From assembly GCA_963815045.1 (NCBI GenBank), contig CAWFET010000004.1, forward strand, positions 1-64,000: a stretch of DNA of 64,000 nt, in the 5' to 3' direction. The position numbers and the translations under genes are program-made. The notes beneath the pieces were generated by a model. It was not told where the DNA came from. It searched no databases and was given only the letters and a program-made list of their open reading frames with translations. The stretch is from DASUPK01 sp963815045 (lineage in GTDB: Bacteria > Actinomycetota > Thermoleophilia > Solirubrobacterales > 70-9). Of this stretch, positions 1-8,140 are shown one piece after another (position 1 is the first letter of the stretch; every line of letters begins with the position of its first letter).

Positions 1-828
1 TCTTCGAGGGGTAGACAATGTCAATCGCGAGGTTCTTCGGGATCCTCTTGGCCCCCTTGGCCGCGGCCGAGATGTTCCTCAGGTTCGGGAACACGAACTT
101 CCCGGCCCTGTTCTTCAGCGCCGCCACATTGATGCCGTGCGCGACGGCGTAGTCGGCGCCGATGTAGCCGATGGCGCCCGGTGGTCGAACCGACGACCGC
201 GGTCACCCCGGGGTTCCCGTTACCTCCGACCCCGGTCGGCCAGTTGACCGCGACGGCGTGACCCACGTTGCGCTCCAGCTCTTGCTGGCGTGCGAGAGCA
301 GGTCCGTGAACGCGTAGGTGGTCCCGAGCCATCGGAACGGTGTGCCACCGTGATCGCGAGGTTGGGCAGGTGGGCCCCCGGGTTCAGCGCCTTGATCCGC
401 TTGTCATTCCAATTCGTGATCCCGCCCTGGTAGATCGACGCGACGAGCTGCGGCGTCAGCTTCAGGTGCGTGACTCCGGGGACGTTGAACGCCACCGCGA
501 CCCCGGTCAGCGCCCAGGGGATCTGCACACATCCATTGCATGCCGCGGCCTGACTCGGGGTGAGGGGCGCATCCGACGCACCGAAGTCGACGGTGCGGTT
601 CGTGATCTGGGTGATTCCGCCGCCCGAACCGATCGAACCGTAGGTGACGGTGTTCCCGGTCTTGGCCTGGAAGTCCGCCCTCCATTGAGTCATCAGCGGG
701 TTGACGAGCGTGGAGCCCGCCCCGGTGAGAGTCCCCGCGTATGCGTTGGCGGCAAAACCAGTCGTCGTCGTGGCCATCGCCGCCAACGCGAGGACGAGAC
801 CAACAGCCCTAATTCGCTTGCGCTTCAA
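1..828 (-). CDS. pstS: Phosphate ABC transporter substrate-binding protein PstS, first copy (frameshifted, 3' end outside window)
   Basis: High-affinity phosphate-binding protein that delivers phosphate to PstCA outside the membrane. The N-terminus is a Sec signal peptide (MKRKRIRAV, hydrophobic stretch, then AYAGTLTGAGST). It continues with typical PstS blocks: phosphate-loop GSGGGI, DFGASDAPL, NVPGV, and TVAHRSDGSG near residue 163. After DGSG the reading frame breaks three times within about 150 bases: a lost G near 320, a lost G near 270 and an extra G near 190. Each is in a G run, and stitching the frames restores NVGHAVAVNW, then GAIGYIGADYAV, then AIDIVYPS. The gene is therefore probably intact in the organism. 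It runs off the left edge and is divergent from pstC. The longest uninterrupted piece is 220-828. Confidence 0.85.
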
Positions 829-1006
829 TTCGGTTCCTTTCCTGCAACGAGATCAAGGCGCCCGTCCCGCCTGGGGATGCGCCGGTTTTCTTGGTGTCGA
901 TTCTCTGCTGGGTATGACCGGCCATCGACCTACAGGCCGCCTATCCCCCTAGCTGTATCTCCGCGCGGCAGCATCTCGGCCCCGCCCCCGCCAGCTGTAT
1001 CCAAGA

Positions 1007-1035
1007 TGTGGTCAGGACGTGAAGATCCGGTGAAA
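1007..1035 (-). promoter_or_regulatory. PHO box-like 11-bp direct repeats between pstS1 and pstC1
   Basis: On the minus strand, heptamers TTTCACC (1029-1035), CTTCACG (1018-1024) and the weaker GACCACA (1007-1013) are spaced exactly 11 bp apart. This matches the PhoP direct-repeat unit known in Streptomyces (GTTCACC plus 4 bp). It lies in the 239-bp gap between divergent pstS and pstC, reading towards pstS. Binding by the response regulator encoded at 15997-16800 is an inference. Confidence 0.55.
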
Positions 1036-1067
1036 CCCCTAGGACAGGCGCGAATCTCTGATTTAGG

Positions 1068-2079
1068 GTGGCGGCGCATGGGTACCGATGCCGCCACTGT
1101 CGCGGGCTCTTGGCGAGCGCGCATACGTCTGCGCTCCGCCCGAGCTCCGTCAATGGGATCGGGGACGGTGTGCTCTACGGCCTCTGCGCGCTCGCAGCGC
1201 TGCTCGTGGTCGTCGCGCTTGTCCTGATCGCCTACAAGGTGGTGGACGGCGCCACGGCCTCGATCTCGAAATACGGGTTGGGATTCGTCGGCCATACCAC
1301 CTGGTCGCCCAACTTCAAGCAGTTCGGAGCGGGCGAGTTGCTCTACGGCACCGTGGTCAGCTCCGCAATGGCCCTCGTGCTGGCGACACCGATCGGCATC
1401 GCGATCGGGCTGTTCCTCAGCCTGCTGGCGCCGCGCGGAATCAGCGCGGTCCTGGGGCCGCTGGTGGAGATGCTGGCGGCGATACCGAGCGTGATCCTCG
1501 GCTTCTGGGGCATCCTCGTCCTCGCGCCATTCGTCTCAGCGCATGTGGAGCCCTGGCTCCACAGCAAGCTCGGCTTCCTGCCGATCTTCGGCCCCCCTCA
1601 GATCGACGGGGGCGAGCATCTTCACCGCGGGCCTGATCCTGACGATCATGGTCGTACCGATCATCGCCTCGCTCAGCCGTGACCTCTTTCTCACCGTCCC
1701 GCGCGACGTCAAGGAGGCGGCGGAGGCCCTGGGCGCGACCCGCTGGGAGATGGTGCGGGGTGTGGTGCTTCCGTCGACCGCGGCAGGGGTCGTCGCCGCG
1801 ACATTCCTCGGCCTCGGTCGCGCGGTCGGCGAGGCGATCGCGGTTTCGCAGGTGGTCGGCGGCGGCTCGCATATCCAAAGGTCACTGTTCGCCACCGGCA
1901 ACACCCTGGCAGCCAAGATCGCCGGCGAGTTTCTCGGTGCCACCTCCGCGCTGCACCAGGCCTCGCTCTTCTATCTGGCGGCCATCCTGCTCGTGATCGG
2001 CTTGCTGTCGAACGTCCTCGCGCAGTTGATCAGCAAGCGGTTCCAGTACCGCGCCAGCGCAGGTGCCCTCGGCCGATGA
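1068..2079 (+). CDS. pstC: Phosphate ABC transporter permease PstC, first copy (frameshifted)
   Basis: Inner-membrane channel subunit of the phosphate importer. The first frame carries the N-terminal membrane segment (YGLCALAALLVVVALVLIA) and the start of the permease domain (VEMLAAIPSVILGFWGILVL). The second frame, from about 1613, carries the EAA loop region (EAAEALGATRWEMVRGVVLP) and the last membrane helices, ending RASAGALGR. The switch is at the five-G run 1608-1612, where removing one G joins FGPPQIDG to ASIFTAGLIL. The start is uncertain. ATG at 1068 is in the frame of the first helix, but ATG 1088 with another G indel near 1160 would also give a plausible N-terminus. The gene ends 4 bp inside pstA (ATGA), so the two are translationally coupled. 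Confidence 0.82.
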
Positions 2080-3008
2080 GCAGCCAAACCGAACTCGAGT
2101 CCGGCGCGGCGGAGACCGGGACGTTCGATCCCGGCGCTCCACTCAGGGCGTCCGGAAACCTTCGCCGGCGGCAGTGGGTCACCCGCCTCGCGGAGGGTGG
2201 AGCGACGGGGGCGGCGCTGCTCGCGGTGGGCGCACTCGCGGTCGTCGTCTACACCGTCGTCGCGCGCGGCGCGGGCGCGATCAGCTGGAAGTTCCTCACC
2301 ACGAACCCGTCTCCGTTCGATCCAGGCGGGGGTGGCATCGCGCCGTACCTCCTCGGCACGCTGCTGATCGTCGCGATCGCGACCGCCATCGCGATGCCTG
2401 TGGGAGTCCTGATCGGCCTCTACCTCACCGAGTTCGCGACCGGCCGATCGGCCGGCGTGATCAGAACGACGCTGTCGCTGATCAACGGCCTTCCCTCGAT
2501 CGTGATCGGCGTGTTCGTCTACGGCCTGGTCGTCGCCACCACTCATCGTCAAAGCGGCTTCGCCGGATCCATAGCCCTCAGCATCATCATGGTGCCGCTG
2601 ATCGCCCGCTCCGTCGAGGAGATGCTGCTGCTGGTCCCGAAGAGCTTCCGTGAGGCCGCGGATGCGCTCGGCGTCAGCCGCTGGCGCACCGTGGTGGGGG
2701 TGACTCTGCCCGCCGCGGCGGGCGGCATCCTCACGGCCACCGTCCTCGCCGTTGCCAGGGCCGCCGGGGAGACCGCGCCGCTCCTTCTCGTCTCCTCGAT
2801 CTTCAGCGGCGATATCGCTCTCAACCCGTTCGGCGAAGCGGTGCCGAACATACCCGGTGTCGATCTTCCAGCTATCCGAGCAGGCGGACCCGAACGGATA
2901 CGACACGCGCCTGGGGCGAGGCCCTCGTCCTGGTGACGTTGATCCTCGTGGCCAGCCTGGTGGCCAGGGCGATGCTGACTCGCAGCCGCGCAAAGCTGAT
3001 CGCAATGA
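2076..3008 (+). CDS. pstA: Phosphate ABC transporter permease PstA, first copy (frameshifted, 3' end approximate)
   Basis: Second membrane subunit of the phosphate importer. A clean frame runs from ATG 2076 to about 2855 with the expected blocks: an N-terminal membrane helix, LIGLYLTEFATG, INGLPSIVIGVFVYGL, REAADALGVSRWRTVVGVTLP, and ARAAGETAPLLLVSSIF. An extra base at 2856-2857 and another near 2910 then shift the frame. Correcting them gives VPNIPVSIFQLSEQ and WGEALVLVTLILVASLVARA, the normal last helix. The true stop is probably the TGA of CAATGAGC near 3008, overlapping the pstB start, so the end given is approximate. It lies between pstC1 and pstB1 in the same operon. Confidence 0.8.
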
Positions 3009-3907
3009 GCGGATCCCGGCCATCCGACAACCGGCCCCCGCCCGCGTCCGGATTCGGACCGCGCCCCTGCCAAAGGGCAAGCGAGCTGCAGCGCCAAAGG
3101 CGTCCTCTCAGTCGAACGGTAGCCCTCCGGCCTCGCGGAGATCGTCTTCGCCGTCGAGAACATGACCGCCTGGTACGGCTCCAAGAGGGCCGTGGCGGGC
3201 GTGGATCTGACGATTCCCCGCAACCTGGTCACCGCCATCATCGGTCCTTCCGGCTGCGGCAAGACGACCTTCATCCGCAGCCTGAATCGCATGAACGACT
3301 CGATTCCGGGCTTCAGGGTCGAGGGCCAGGTCCTCTACCACGGTCACGATCTGTACGGCACGGGGCGAATCGGGTGGAGGTGCGCCGCCGCATAGGGATG
3401 GTCTTCCAGAAGCCGAACCCGTTTGCGAAGTCGATCTACGACAACGTCGCCTGGGCGCCTCGCAACCTTGGGATGAGGGCCGGGCTCGCTGACCGGGTCG
3501 AGCGGGCTCTGCGAGCCGCGTCTCTGTGGGACGAGGTCAAGGACCGGCTGCGCGACGGCGCGCTGGGCCTATCCGGCGGACAGCAGCAGCGGCTGTGCAT
3601 TGCTCGCGCGCTTGCGATCGAGCCCGACGTGCTCCTCCTGGACGAGCCGGCCTCGGCGCTCGACCCGATCTCCACGGCTGCGATCGAGGAGCTGATGCAC
3701 ACCCTCAAGGATCGCTACACGATGGTGATCGTCACTCACAACATGCAGCAAGCCGCGCGGGTTGCCGATCGAACCGCATTCTTCACCCTCGGCGCGGTCG
3801 ACGGCGAGCAGGTCGGCACGCTGGTGGAGCACGGTGACACCGAGGAGATCTTCAACCGGCCGGCGCATCCGCGGACGCGGGACTACGTCACCGGCCAATT
3901 CGGCTGA
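3006..3907 (+). CDS. pstB: Phosphate ABC transporter ATP-binding protein PstB, first copy (frameshifted)
   Basis: Cytoplasmic ATPase that powers PstCA. Walker A is GPSGCGKT (around 3244), the signature is LSGGQQQR (around 3573), Walker B is VLLLDEPASALDP, and the switch histidine is in VIVTHNMQQAARVADRTAFF. The C-terminus DYVTGQFG is typical for PstB. The frame breaks in the run of four G at 3362-3365, where adding one G restores GTGANRVEVRRRIGMVFQ. The 5' end is also unclear. The strand EIVFAVENMTAWYG lies upstream of ATG 3162, but a stop at 3120 in that frame implies another indel. ATG 3006 is the best start by analogy with the second copy, which also has a long N-terminal extension. Confidence 0.82.
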
Positions 3908-3927
3908 GCTGTCCCGATCGCCGCGAG

Positions 3928-3946
3928 CGCCGGCTAGGAGCCGGCG
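3928..3946. terminator. Bidirectional GC hairpin between pstB1 and the zinc-ribbon gene
   Basis: Perfect 8-bp inverted repeat CGCCGGCT/AGCCGGCG with a 3-base loop, in the gap between convergent genes and overlapping the minus-strand stop codon. There is no T run. Actinobacterial terminators often lack one, so a terminator role is likely but not proven. Confidence 0.5.
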
Positions 3947-4251
3947 ACCGCGTCGCTCGAGACCTGCTCGAGGATCGGCTGGCCGCACTGCCAGCAATAG
4001 GCGGCACCGCTGCTGTGCGGAGCCCCACAGGAGGGACAAGCGCCGGCGCTTCCCGTCTGGTCGAGGTGCAGGATCCGCTCAATCTCGCTGAGCTCGGCAT
4101 CCACATCCTGCAGCGCCGCCGCCCGCTTCACCAGGACCTCGACCCGGAGGTTGTTGCGGATGGCCATCTCGTATACGAGGCCGCCAAGATCCCACTGGAG
4201 CTCGGCGACGCGCGCGGTCAGCGCGTCGCGACGTCGCTTCAGGTCGACCAT
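3934..4251 (-). CDS. Coiled-coil protein with C-terminal zinc ribbon
   Basis: Small, probably cytoplasmic protein of about 105 residues. Residues 1-65 form a charged helical region (KRRRDALTARVAELQWDLGG, then a segment rich in E, L and V) likely to be a coiled coil. The C-terminus has a four-cysteine zinc ribbon, CPSCG-x9-CWQCG. I chose ATG 4251; GTG 4266 in the same frame is possible. It lies directly downstream of another zinc-ribbon gene on the same strand, probably as an operon, and converges on pstB1. The function is unknown. The ribbon suggests protein or nucleic-acid binding, which is an inference. Confidence 0.65.
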   Translation of the reverse strand: MVDLKRRRDALTARVAELQWDLGGLVYEMAIRNNLRVEVLVKRAAALQDVDAELSEIERILHLDQTGSAGACPSCGAPHSSGAAYCWQCGQPILEQVSSDAVAGS

Positions 4252-5092
4252 CCCTGCGGTCGCCACCGCCGTGCCCGGGGTGCCGTTGTCGGAGGCCCTC
4301 GTGGCGCTCTTGCCGCTCTTGGCGCCTTTGGCGGTGCTCTTGGCGGAACCATTGGCCTTTGCCCCGGGTCCTCCGCGTTGCGGACCAGGGGGCCTGCACT
4401 CGGTATCCCTTGAAGACCTCGGTGATCTTCACTGGCCGAAGGAATTCCCTGCTGAACTTGCCGCCCTGACAGCCGGCGGTCCCCTGGTTGCACGACTGGC
4501 CGGGCTGGATGGTGGGCGGGCGGCAGCGGCTGCGTCGCCGTGCCCCCGCCCGTCGCCGCCGCCCGTGCGGCGGCACTGGCAGCGCTACCGGAGTTCGCGT
4601 CCTTCTTCGGCGTGTTGGCAGCGGCCGTCGTGCCCGTCGCCCCGCTGCTCGGTGCCGTCACGACCTGGACACCGGAGTCGCCTTTCGACGCCGGACAGAT
4701 CGCCGGAGCGTCCGATCAATACGCCGGTCCCCATCGCGATCAGCAGGGTCGCGATGCCTGCGATCAAGCCGGTGCTCGCCGAAAAGCGGGGCCCCTTTCG
4801 ACGGGTTGCGGGGCTTCCCGTGCTCTGGGGCTGCGCCGAAGCCTCCATCATCTGGAAGCCGGGACGGGCCGCGGCGCTCTCCGCAGACGAGGCAATAGCG
4901 CTGGTCCTCGGCCATCTCGGCCCCACAGGCGGAGCACTTCCCGCCGGCCGCCAGCGCTCCAGGCTGAGCAAAGGTTGCAGAGGGCCCGGAGGTCGCCCCG
5001 CGCTTGGGGGCACTCCCCTGCTTCGATGTTGATGAACTCGTCGGTTCCACTCGCTCGCGACCTCCGTCGCCTCGACTGTCCCGCTCACACAC
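4252..5092 (-). CDS. Zinc-ribbon membrane protein (frameshifted)
   Basis: Pieces of one protein are spread over three frames. The N-terminal piece (from GTG 5092) has a zinc ribbon, CSACG-x9-CLVCGERRG. The middle frame has a single membrane segment, STGLIAGIATLLIAMGTGVL, preceded by RRKGPRF. A third frame carries a low-complexity Ala/Gly/Thr stretch, then GQSCNQGTAGCQGGKFSREF and VKITEVFKGYRVQ. Joining them needs at least three indels, mostly in G/C runs. The predicted layout is a cytoplasmic ribbon, one membrane helix and an outer domain with two cysteines. The ribbon shares DQRYCxxCG with the divergent phosphoesterase at 5301, so the two probably share a common N-terminal module. Function unknown; exact ends uncertain. 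Confidence 0.55.
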
Positions 5093-5180
5093 GCCCGCTC
5101 CGAGGGGCGAAGCGCACGGTCGCGCCTGAGGGTCTGCAGTATCTGGGCCTGGGCGGCCCGCGATGTGAACAAATCGTTGA

Positions 5181-5199
5181 CACGGGACGGAATCCCGTG
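5181..5199. promoter_or_regulatory. Perfect palindrome in the divergent promoter region
   Basis: CACGGGA and TCCCGTG form perfect 7-bp arms with a 5-base spacer in the 208-bp gap between the zinc-ribbon gene (minus) and the phosphoesterase gene (plus). A TTGACA hexamer (5177-5182) overlaps the left arm. The layout fits an operator over a promoter, but a simple hairpin is also possible. Lone TGTGAAC and GTTCACA heptamers lie nearby at 5164 and 5239, without an 11-bp repeat. Confidence 0.3.
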
Positions 5200-5300
5200 C
5201 CTGATTTACTCAATTCGGGGCGCCGCCGGACTCCGGATGTTCACAATTCGCTTGAGGCCCGGCGCGAGACTGAGATCGACATTGGCCTCTTCTCCTCTCG

Positions 5301-6842
5301 ATGGGCGCGCTGGCGGCGTCTCCTAGAGTCGCCTGCGCGCAGTGCGACGCGCCGCTCATGCTCGATCAGCGGTACTGCGTGGAGTGCGGGGCCCGCCGGC
5401 TTCCGCTGCCTCCGAACGTCGCGAAGCTGATCGCGGGTGTTCAGCCGGCATTTCAGCCGGCGTTTCAACCGCTCCTTGAACCCGTGGAGCTCGGGCCCGG
5501 TGAGACGCTGGCCGAGGAATCACCGGACCCCGACACACAGAGCGGCTTCAAGATGCCGACCGCGAAGGCCGCGGCTGTCGCAATCATGGCGATGCTGTCG
5601 TTCGGCGTCGCCGTCGGCGCGTTGATCAGCTCTTCCACCTCGAAGACGCTGCTGGTGCAATCCGTTCCGCCGGCGCAACCCGCCACCTCGAAGACCGCAC
5701 CGGTGGCCGCGGCGACCATCCCGTCCGTTTCGGCCCCATTGATCCAGCTACCGGCTCAAGCCAGTCAGGCTGCGCCCACGCCGAGCGCCGGAAAGGCGCC
5801 CAAGCTTCCTTCGACCTCCCTGCCGCCGATCAAGCACGTCTTCATGATCGCGCTCTCGAACCAGGGCTTCAATCAGGCCTTCGGGCCAGACTCGCCGGCC
5901 CCGTATCTCGCGACCGACCTGACGAAGCAGGGGGAGCTTCTCCAGAACTACTACGCGGTGACGCAGGGAGAGCTGGCAAACGAAATCGCCCTGATCAGCG
6001 GCCAGGGGCCCACCTCGCAGACGGCGGCGAATTGCCCAACGTACACGGACGTCACCCCGGGGACGGCAGGCGTCATGGGGCAGGTTCAGGGAGACGGCTG
6101 CGTCTATCCGCCCCCACCCTCAGCCTTCCCGATCAGCTCACAGCCGCAGGGAAGTCGTGGAAGGCCTACGTCGAGGACATCGGCAACGGCGCCGCGTCGG
6201 GCCAGGCGGCGACCTGTCGCCATCCTGCCCTCGGCCAGGCGGACAACGCACATGAGTCCCCAGCCGGGGACGCCTATGTGACCTGGCGGAATCCTTTCGT
6301 CTACTTCCACTCGCTCATCGACAACCCGGCATGTGGCACCAACGACGTCGGGCTTGATCAGCTCGCGCCCGATCTCAACGGGTAGCTCCGCGCCCTCACT
6401 TCTCTACATCGTCCCCAACCGCTGCCACGACGGCAGCGATGACCCGTGCGCCCGGGGGAGCCCCCGGGTCTTCCCGCCGCAGACTCTTTCCTGCACACGG
6501 TGGTGCCCGAGATCATGGCCTCGCCCGCCTACAAGGACGGGGGCTGATCGCGATCACCTTCGACCAAGCACCGCAGACGGGACCGAACGCGGACCAAAGC
6601 AGTTGCTGCGGCAGCCGGCGACCTACCCGAACCCGAACAGGCCGACGGAGGGCGGTGGGCGGGTCGGCCTGCTGCTGCTCTCGCCCTTCGTCCAGCCCGG
6701 CAGCAACGAGCGAGGCTACTACAACCACTTCTCGCTCCTCGGCCAGCGTCGAGGACCTCTTCGGCGCTCCGCGCGCCGGCTATGCGGCGGATCCCGCAGT
6801 CGCGGTGTTCGACTCATCGATCTACAACGCCTTCAGCGGTAG
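5301..6842 (+). CDS. Membrane-anchored phosphoesterase with N-terminal zinc ribbon (frameshifted)
   Basis: The start MGALAASPRVACAQCD leads into a zinc ribbon (CAQCD-x9-CVECG), a proline-rich linker, one membrane helix near residues 90-112 (AAAVAIMAMLSFGVAVGALI) and then an outer domain resembling the Phosphoesterase family (PF04185; acid phosphatase and phospholipase C relatives). Visible blocks are KHVFMIALSNQGFNQAFG, ELANEIALISGQGPTS, KSWKAYVED, PSLLYIVPNRCHDGSDDPC, GLIAITFDQAP and RVGLLLLSPFV. At least six one-base indels between 6112 and 6760, mostly in G/C runs, break the frame. The last conserved block (DSSIYNAF) is at about 6828. The neighbouring pst genes suggest phosphate release from organic esters at the cell surface, which is an inference. 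Confidence 0.72.
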
Positions 6843-6851
6843 CAAGACGAG

Positions 6852-6878
6852 GAGCGGCCGCGCAAAGGGCGGCCGCTC
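6852..6878 (+). terminator. Hairpin after the phosphoesterase gene
   Basis: Perfect 10-bp stem GAGCGGCCGC/GCGGCCGCTC with a 7-base loop, starting ten bases after the TAG at 6840-6842. No T run follows. The rest of the gap, to 7097, shows no convincing gene. Confidence 0.5.
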
Positions 6879-7097
6879 TCTCGGGAAACGAAGCCGCCGG
6901 CGCCGGAGAGGGCGGCGCTGGCTTGGGATCCGCCCAGGAGGACGGACCGCGGCAGTCTCCATTAGAGCGGGACCAGGGATGTTGCGATCCCGTGTACGCG
7001 TTGAGTGCGCTGGCCTGCCTGCGGCACCGTTTCTTCGCAAAGTCGTAACCCCCGAGTAACGCCACGCGACCCGTCACCTCCAGAATCCGGGGGCGGA

Positions 7098-8084
7098 ATG
7101 CACGCCTCCCGACGGAGACGCGCACGCAGGGCGGCCTCGGCGATCGGACCCGGGACAGGGGCGGTTCTCCTCATCGGGTGGGTCTGCGCGACCCAGGGCG
7201 GCCGGGTCATCGCGGCCGTGGCGGCCTGCCCTCCATGGGTGATCGCGGGGGCGACCTTCGCCCACCTGCTGACGCTCGCCCTGCGCACCGAGGCCTGGAG
7301 GACGGTGCTCCACGGCGCCGGCGGTGACGAGCTCGCCGGTCGAGCCCTTCACACCGCGAACGCCGGCGCCTTCCTCGCCGGGACGGTTCAGGGCAGCGCG
7401 GCCCTGGCCACCCGCATCGCCCTGATCAGGCGGCTCGGTGGAGAGAGGGCTCCGAGCGTCTCGCAGATCGCCCTTGCGGACGCGCCGATCCTCGCCTTCG
7501 AGGTCTGCACCTCGGCCCTGCTCGCGGCGCTCGCCTGCACCGCCGTCAGCACGATCCCGGCCTGGACACCCTGGGTGATGCTGATGGGTGCAGGGATAAT
7601 GCTGGTCACGCTCCGCCTTGCACATGACCGCTTCAAGCGGCACCGGCTGGCGGCCGGTCTCGGAGTCCTCGCCTCGCCGCGGCTTCGCAACAGGCTCGCC
7701 CTCGCCGTGGGCGCCTTCACCTGCATGGCGTTGCTCCGAACCTGGATCGTCCTCGCCGGCTTCAGCCTGCCCTCGTCGCCGGCTGATGTCGCGCTCGTCC
7801 TCTTCTCGATGGGGGCCATCGGCCTACTCCCCATCGGGGTCGGCACAGGCCCGACGGCGACTGTGGCGGCGCTGGGCACCACCGACCTGGCCGCCGCGAC
7901 CGCGGCCGGCATGGTGGTGAGCGCTGCGACGGTGCTGGCCGTGGCGACCTACGCGGCGCTCTGCTGGATCTGGTCCACCGCCTCACCGGTTGAGACGCCG
8001 GAACTCGAAGCGGAGGCGCAGGTGATCCCCTTGCCGGTCGGTCCGTCGAGCGATTCGCCATCGGAGCTCGACCTGGCTGCGTAG
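7098..8084 (+). CDS. Flippase-like integral membrane protein (LPG synthase TM / UPF0104 type)
   Basis: A polytopic membrane protein of 328 residues with about eight hydrophobic helices. Its layout is like the lysylphosphatidylglycerol synthase transmembrane / AglD-like family, including a conserved-looking loop (FLAGTVQGSAALATRIALIR) and a late glycine-rich helix (MGAIGLLPIGVGTGPTATVA). Members move or modify lipid-linked substrates at the membrane; the substrate here is unknown. I chose ATG 7098 because GGGGGCGGA lies just before it and MHASRRRRARRA gives a normal positively charged inside start. It is the first unbroken gene after the damaged 1-7 kb stretch. Confidence 0.65.
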   Translation: MHASRRRRARRAASAIGPGTGAVLLIGWVCATQGGRVIAAVAACPPWVIAGATFAHLLTLALRTEAWRTVLHGAGGDELAGRALHTANAGAFLAGTVQGSAALATRIALIRRLGGERAPSVSQIALADAPILAFEVCTSALLAALACTAVSTIPAWTPWVMLMGAGIMLVTLRLAHDRFKRHRLAAGLGVLASPRLRNRLALAVGAFTCMALLRTWIVLAGFSLPSSPADVALVLFSMGAIGLLPIGVGTGPTATVAALGTTDLAAATAAGMVVSAATVLAVATYAALCWIWSTASPVETPELEAEAQVIPLPVGPSSDSPSELDLAA

Positions 8085-8140
8085 TCCCTTTTACACCGGG
8101 TTCACGACGCGACCGCCTCCAACCCCCATGCTGTACATGC

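Noticed and set aside
1..7050. A decaying (pseudogene) pst operon
   Set aside because: The breaks are one-base changes, mostly in G/C runs, and the protein blocks on both sides stay conserved. Sequencing error explains them better.
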